A DNA stretch of 35,605 nt from Didymodactylos carnosus. Taxonomy: Eukaryota; Rotifera; Eurotatoria; Philodinida; Philodinidae. Below are positions 29,560-35,605 of this stretch, in pieces. The stretch lies in the NCBI GenBank assembly GCA_905250885.1, contig CAJNOQ010001119.1:1-35605 (forward strand), given 5' to 3'. Each line of letters opens with the position of its first letter. Within the stretch, counting starts at the first letter, position 1. Below the pieces are notes generated by a model. The model ran no database searches, had not been told where the DNA came from, and saw only the letters and a program-made list of their open reading frames with translations. The position numbers and the translations under genes are program-made.

Positions 29560-31854
29560 TTCGTACAAACAAAATATATTTAGCACTCTTCTCCTTAGAA
29601 CACGTTTATCTACTAGCTATATGTCTACTACTTTGTGGCATCGTACACAAAGCTTACTAGTCTTTCCTTATCCTCAGTGACTTGCACATCAATGTTGATG
29701 CAAACAGTTCGAGAAAGCGGCAATTAAATAAAAAATAACGTTATTTTTCAAACTCACATTTGTAGAAATGAAACTGAAAACAAATCGATTATTTTCCTCC
29801 AGTTTTCGGCGTAATATTGTATTTTGCTTGAAAGATACCATTGCTTTCTATCAATTGTATCTTCCGTTTCCTTAGTAAAAACGACTTAGGGATGGTGACC
29901 GACTTCGAGCTCGCCAACTCCTATTTACTCTTGATCCAAAAAGAGGTCGAATGCTCTGTTAGGTTAGATTTATATGAAGAACTCAGTGGTTTAAATATAA
30001 ATGTGTGAAAAGATCGGTTTTACTTCGAATTTTCGACGAAGACATGACGCACGTCATTCTACTAAACATTGATTGTTATTATTACTGCTATAAGCTTTGT
30101 AAATAAAAATATATAGAAAATTACAATAATAAAAATTGATTTGACATCATGCACATGTTTATCACTAATTCTAAATGGTTTACAAAATTCACTCATCCCG
30201 TACTCACAGTAGAAAAAAAGGACAGATAATTGTGCGACAGTTCACTCTGAGTTACTAGAGATATGCAGACCTGAACATTTATAAAGAAATCTGGCAGCCA
30301 TAGCTGATGAATTACGAAAAATTGTCAAAATTGCTAATTCATTGACGAACAAGCGCAGGGTTAATCAGAAATTTTCTTGCGGTTTTTACTATATGAATGT
30401 AGTTAGTGTTAACCTAGGAATATTGGTAATAATTTGTCATCTACATTATTAAAGTATGAAATCTCATTTACAGCTAAAAGAATACTACTATGAAAAAGTT
30501 TAATGACCTAATTGATTGATTATATAAACATATACAAGACAAAAATTGCCGTTATGAGATCTGTTTGCTATAAGTGGAATTTCAAACCAATCAATTTTTG
30601 GACAAAAACCAAGAAAAGCTGAAGAACACTCAGTTGTTTTGATAATTAATCCGTTTATTTGAGAAATAAAAGGTGAATAAATACATCTGAACTTATGACA
30701 TTCCCAAAGAATGTTCATACTAGAGGTGACCAGATGAATCCCTATTTGTTGAACTGCAGTAAACTGCACACATGAGCCTCTGATCAATTCATTTATTACT
30801 TTGAATAACTCTTAAAGTTGAGTGAGGATTGAAGTCTCGACTTAATCTCACTGAAGAGTTCTCTTAATTCTTGATGTTTCTTCGAAAGTTGTCAGTGCCA
30901 CCTTAAGTCTTTGTTTTGACTAAATTCTCTTAAGTACGTGAAACGCGATATTGGATTAAACATTGGTTTAACACATCTCCAAAGTTGTGTTAAGTCAGTG
31001 CTATAAACCTGGTTGAACACATGTTTTCCCATTGTTTTCATAATTATTATATCTGCACTTAGCAGTTTATATTAATTTTTTAAAATTCTTATCAAAGTAT
31101 CCACAAACAGAAAAGAGATGCTCGAATTGTTGCACAGAACTGTTTACTGTTTATTTCGCTTGAAGATAAATCAACAATAAAAAACTATCAGACATTTGCT
31201 TTCCTGACTCAAAAAGGTTTTCCGATAAACACAGTCATGCTAGAAGGAGATGGAAATCAAAAGAATGTATCTAGAACCATTTAAACAGTATTACTGTGGC
31301 TTAAAATCGAACGTGTATTGCTTGGCTAGTGAACAGCGAAAAAAGCGTGCCAGTGTTACATTTGAAGTGTTGTACAATCACACGACACTTTTGGCTAAAA
31401 TATCTGAGCAATTAAAAAGCGATAACATACTTTTAACGTTCAGAAATGTTACTAGGAAGATCTCAGTTTTTAACTATACTGAGCATTATTCACGTGCTCA
31501 ACGAGATTGACCAATAATATGCGACCATGGCATATCTTTGTAAGGAAGTCGTATTTTTGCATATAAATGCGTTATATGAATGGTATGTTAATGAGATAAA
31601 CAGTTTGTGAGCAAATATATACTATATATTTCAAATAGAAAGAATAACATAATTTTTTTCTGTCGAACTGGTGTCCGTATTAGCGTGTAAGACGCGCGTC
31701 AGATAGCACTGAACGATGAAGTTTTATGACCTCCATACAACCTTTTATGATAATTTTTTTGAAACATATTATTTTATACGAGTTACTTGTACTGGACAGC
31801 ATTTGTTCAGTTATTTATCTTATTTATTTTTAGAGGAAATATAGACTATAAAAA
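29560..31854. other. Region upstream of the Neuralized-type gene
   Basis: No gene is recognised. Frames seen and left uncalled: 30285-30452 plus (no ATG; LAAIADELRKIVKIANSL is helical), 30500-30787 minus (95 codons), and 31250-31510 plus (86 codons). A stretch rich in CTTAAG/TTAA palindromes runs from 30800 to 31010 and includes the hairpin TTAACACA...TGTGTTAA near 30968. A T-rich acceptor-like TTTTTAG just before the start codon suggests a 5' UTR intron. Confidence 0.4.
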
Positions 31855-33303
31855 ATGGCAACTCCAAGTTATAGAAGGGTTTATAATATTTCTAAGCCAT
31901 TACATTTTAGTACTACACTTCATGGAAGTAACATTCGTTTGTCATCGGACAATAAGCAAGCGAGTCGCATCAATTCTGGACACTCAATATCAAATAATTG
32001 TTATGTTTTGAGCTCTCGTCCAATTAATACATTTGAACACGTTTATCTTCAACATCATTCGTGTGACAGTGATTTTATGAGTGCGTTACGTGTTGGTTTT
32101 ATAACAGAACAACAAGATCCACAGAAAGGAGGTTGGATACTTGCGCTACGTGATCATATATTGAATGAAAATGAAATTGTTGCGATTTATTATACACATG
32201 ACCATTCTGTTATTGTAAAAGGTTTAACAGATAAGACGGAGACCATTTTATTAACAATGAATAACGATTCTAATATAACAGAACGGGCAAATGCTGTAAA
32301 TATTCAAGGTCCCTTTTATCTGAAATTAGAATTAGTAGGTCGTAGTGATGCTGTGAAAATTGTTAATGATGAATTGCAGTTGAGTGGCAATGATTCAGTT
32401 ATACCTGTCGATCATTCACCGTCAGATAATGTTCAAAATCTTATTCAGAATAATAATAGTGGTTGTTGTTTGAATTATTATAATTATTTAACGAACAATA
32501 GCAATAATGTTGTATTTCATAATACTATTCATCAAAATATTGTTTTATTAGATAGAATGGCTATTTGTTGTGTTGATAATCTCTTAAAAAATTCCGCATA
32601 TGCATTTTTGAACACACAAATCACTCGAGGCGACGCTCTTATTTTCAAAGTAATTATTAATGTCTTCATTTAAATCGGCTATTGGATGATAGGTCTACTA
32701 TTACTTAGTTCTGTGCTTTTTTCGTTATAGATTATGAATAGAGAGTATTCTTCAAAATCTTCTTTTATATTTGGTTTGACAACTGTAAATCCGACGACAA
32801 TGAAACCACGATCATTTCCAGAAGATATCAATGCATTTCAGCAAGTTTATCCTCAAGGAGAATGGTTGTATTCAATATTTGATCAAAGTTTTTCATTTGA
32901 ATTATATGACGAAATTGCATTATATCTTAACTTAGAAAATCGATTATGCATATCAAAGAACAATTGTTTGCCAATGCAATTAGTATTTGATACAGCATCC
33001 CCAAAACAAAATGTATCATACTGGCCATTTTTTAATCTTAACGGTCAAATTACGGCGTTAAAAATCATCTGTAAAACATCAGTACAAAATTTAAAATTAG
33101 CTAAAACACCTGTAGCATCAAAAAACACTGAACTAGTATTATGTCCATTTTGTTGTGAACGTTTATGTGATGCCGTGTTGGAACCGTGCGGATGTTCAGA
33201 AATTTGTTTTGAATGCGCGACAATAATCAAAAAGTCATCTAGAACAGCTGCTGACTGTCCATATGACCGTTTACCGATTTGTAATATTAGAAAAAAATCT
33301 TAG
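31855..33303 (+). CDS. Neuralized-like E3 ubiquitin ligase (two NHR domains and a RING)
   Basis: Two exons (31855-32649 and 32731-33303) give 455 residues. The start ATG follows AAAA, the expected context. The first Neuralized homology repeat spans about 17-165 (HFSTTLHGSNIRLSSD, then LRVGFITEQQDP and KGGWILALRD). The second, more diverged, spans about 221-380 (SFIFGLTTVNP, GEWLYSIFDQ, FFNLNGQITALKII). A C-terminal RING (403-445) uses C403, C406, C418, C420, C424, C427 and C441, with Asp at 444. This order is that of Neuralized/NEURL1, a membrane-associated ligase that ubiquitinates Delta for endocytosis in Notch signalling. Here the usual CGH is CGC and the last ligand Cys is Asp. The spacer between the NHRs is short. 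Function as a Notch regulator is inferred from the family. It may be a lineage-specific paralogue. Confidence 0.85.
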
Positions 33304-33904
33304 TGATAATGTGTGATATGAACTTAATATCACTCGTTTTTCGAAGCTCTTGTGATATTTTTCCCATTTTGCGATATTTTGATAAAGATTTTACCTCTTA
33401 TACTATTAATTATGAAATTTGCATGATTTTATTATAAAGTTATTTTTGAGCTTTTTTTATGTATCTATTTTTTTGGAGTATGATGAATTTTTTTCCGGTT
33501 GCTTTGACTCAAATTTGTCTTTTGTATTTTTTAACTCATAAAATCCTGTTGATTATAAACTTCTGTTGAGTTTTGAGAGAAAAAGAGATGGATGCATTTC
33601 TGTTTTGTTAACCGAAAGGAATAGATCTCAACCCACAGTGGGCAATCAAGCGGACACTAGGCAAAAAAATGAAAGTGAACTTTTTCAAGATTCAAATAGC
33701 AGATCATATACTTCAGCTTATGCTCTCTTCAAATGATACTGGAAGTTCTTTTCCAAGTGCCATAGTTAGTGAGAAAATCGACGCGAAAGTTTTTGTTGCA
33801 AAACAGACTGATGAAGAGAGAAAAATTCTTTTTGGCGAAACAGAATACGACAGTTTAAAACTGGAGCGTTCACTCTATCTGTTCGTAAAATTCTTTTGTG
33901 TAAC
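33304..33904. other. 3' flank of the Neuralized-like gene, then unassigned DNA
   Basis: The first 300 bp are T-rich 3' flank. From about 33600 an open frame (33669-34007 plus, 112 codons) runs into the dispersed repeat. Its product has no recognised domain and is probably repeat-derived. Confidence 0.4.
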
Positions 33905-34520
33905 GCTCTGGAATCGGAAAAATAACTTTTCTTTCTGCGCTAGGTGTTTTCCGAAGAGCGGACTTCAGTATGGTGGGGTTCCCATTTTTTTCCAAGCGGC
34001 AAATTAAACGAAACTTTCACAGAATATTCTTCTACTAGCAATATTACTATGCTGTTAGCGCAAATGTTTCTGGGCCGAGTTATAGGTTTTTGAGGTAAAC
34101 TCGACTTTTCTTGTTCCAAAAGCGGCTGTATTAACAAAATAATAACATATTCGTAATCAGCGCACAAAACTGCGTCGAATGATGTGTAATTTTTAAGTTT
34201 TTCTGTACAAAATTTTTCGATCTAACGGAATCCTAGACCTGAAGCATTACCACGACAAATTTTTTGATATTTATTTTAGCAGCCGTGCAGAAGGCTGCAA
34301 ATATTGTTTTTATAGCCTTTTAGATATGCTTTTTCCAATGGTGCGGTTTATAAAGTTCAAAAGTATAAAGTTATGTAGGTTTTTTATAGATTTAAGTCTC
34401 TAGAAAATCAAGAAAATACACTTTTGAACTCTGTAAACCACACCATTGGAAAAAGCATATCTAAAAGACTATGAAAACAGTATCTGTAGCCTTTTGCACT
34501 GCTTCTGTAGTGTATGTCTA
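33905..34520. repeat. Dispersed repeat, copy 2 (matches about 3640-4330)
   Basis: The blocks TTTTCCGAAGAGCGG, GAAACTTTCACAGAAT, TTATAGGTTTTT, TTCCAAAAGCGG and GCGTCGAATGATGTGT occur in the same order as in the left-end copy and are followed by the same type of foldback core (34279-34510). By eye the two copies are diverged but clearly related. Confidence 0.7.
34279..34510. repeat. Foldback core of the dispersed repeat, copy 2
   Basis: Left arm 34279-34371 and right arm 34420-34510 are inverted copies. The centre reads CTTTTTCCAATGGTGCGGTT and pairs with AACCACACCATTGGAAAAAG. Same design and same TTCCAATGGTG core as 4028-4317. Confidence 0.82.
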
Positions 34521-35605
34521 TTATTCTAGCCAAAGTTGATCATTAATATATATTCTCGTTAGAAACAAACTCTATAAAAAATTTTATTAAAGAAGGCGAT
34601 TTTATTACTCTGGAAAACTTACATCAGCTTCTTGTATTACTGATAAAATAGAGCCACGTTGTTTTCACTACATACATAGCAAATGCATTGTACTATTAAA
34701 TAATAATAAAATGACTAAAGACGATACCATTTTGCCAATTTGTCTGCATCTTGTTCTTAAGCAATGTCACATACAATTATCATTTAAGAGGCAGTGCACG
34801 ATAGGGACGAACAAAGTTGCTCATTGTACTGTCACAGATTTCTCTCAAATTATCAGAGCAGATAGAGAAATGTGTCCTGAACATTTTTGTCTCTTAATAT
34901 TTTTTTCCAAAATGCTTTTTCTTGCCGCTTGCAAAAAAAGTCGTAAAATACGGAAAAAAAGCCATTTTTCAGTCGAAAATTTTGCTTATGCTATAACTCC
35001 GTCAAATCAAATGCTAATGAGCTTAAATTTTTACCAGAGTTGCCTTGCTATGAGTACTATCTAAGATAAAAATTTGAACTTGTTTGAGTTAAGCGTTCTT
35101 CAGAAATAGTTTATTCTTTAGACATAGACAAAACGTCATCGGCCATTTTGCAACCGAAGATGGTCCATTTGAAGGGTTCTCTACGGCTTCGTGAAGTAGG
35201 CCCAGAGTACCACCATGAACCGTCGTCGAATTTTTGGGGAAATGATGGAAAACACTCGGGAGTGTCTTGTCAAAACGTCCACATCACCTCGAAAAAACCT
35301 GAAATTTTCCTTTTAAAATCCGTTGAATTACACACCATTCGACGCAGATTTTCGTTCGAATATGTATAAATGAAGGTTCCACAGTGCATAGAAAAAGAGA
35401 AAAACGCCAAAACCTTCGGATTTTTGAGAGTTTAGAAAAGTTTTTCGGAAAATATTCTTGCCCAAGTTGAAATTCAGCCACTTCCGTCAACTAAACAATT
35501 TTTCTGATTTAACAGCTCCATGCAGAATTGAATTATCTATCGATCTCCGCAAACCGCCGATTTTTTAGCATTAAATTTTGATTTTTCAGAGATGTTTTTT
35601 TCCGA
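34521..35605. other. Repeat-rich right end, no cellular gene
   Basis: A frame at 34711-35064 (117 codons, plus) has no recognised domain. The segment at about 35281-35400 contains, on the opposite strand, ATCTGCGTCGAATGGTGTGT, which matches the GCGTCGAATGATGTGT block of the dispersed repeat (34170 and 3945), so part of a third copy lies here inverted. GGTTCCACAGTG occurs at 35374 and again at 3584 (plus strand). The window ends inside this DNA. Confidence 0.45.

Noticed and set aside
30285-30452. Plus-strand frame with LAAIADELRKIVKIANSL, faintly like an apolipoprotein-L helix
   Set aside because: No start codon, only 55 codons, and the resemblance is too weak to name.
31787-32011. 74-codon frame overlapping the start of the Neuralized-like gene
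   Set aside because: Different frame from the NHR domain; an overlapping shadow.

Overview
The window looks like nuclear DNA of a small-genome invertebrate. It is strongly AT-rich. The genes are split by many short introns (mostly 50-75 nt, with GT..AG ends and T-rich acceptors), and the proteins are clear animal orthologues (CCT2, PSMG4, KATNAL2, ARHGAP39/Vilse, Neuralized). A rotifer, possibly bdelloid, fits best. This is an inference from gene style and cannot be proven from the window. There is no sign of bacterial operons, CRISPR arrays, rRNA or tRNA.

Layout. Bases 1-7.5 kb hold no recognisable cellular gene. They carry two related foldback repeats (383-682, 1071-1302), a hAT-type MITE with an 8-bp target duplication (1330-1717), and a larger dispersed repeat with a perfect-looking foldback core (about 3640-4320). 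Next come a domesticated gypsy-type integrase (+, 7616-9076) and, convergent to it, the N-terminal half of a KATNAL2 katanin-like gene (-, 12174 down to about 10103). CCT2 (+, 13089-15758, 17 exons) is divergent from KATNAL2. PSMG4 (-, 16167-16628) converges on CCT2. ARHGAP39/Vilse RhoGAP (-, 17601 to at least 24860, probably 26318) lies in tandem upstream of PSMG4. A 5-kb AT-rich gap holds another foldback element (29273-29559). A two-exon Neuralized-type E3 ligase (+, 31855-33303) follows. The right end (33.65-35.6 kb) is repeat DNA, including a second copy of the 3.6-4.3 kb repeat and part of a third in the opposite orientation.

The genes do not form a pathway; this is an ordinary mixed gene neighbourhood. 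Four points stand out. (1) The integrase keeps its HHCC zinc finger and its fold but has lost two of the three catalytic DDE residues, so it looks like a host protein made from a transposon. (2) ARHGAP39 contains a near-consensus U12-type AT-AC intron that is needed to keep the MyTH4 domain in frame. (3) The KATNAL2 gene stops just before the AAA+ ATPase domain. (4) The Neuralized RING finger has Cys for His and Asp for the last Cys. Splice sites were assigned by eye; reading phase was checked across every coding junction listed for CCT2, ARHGAP39, KATNAL2, the integrase and Neuralized.
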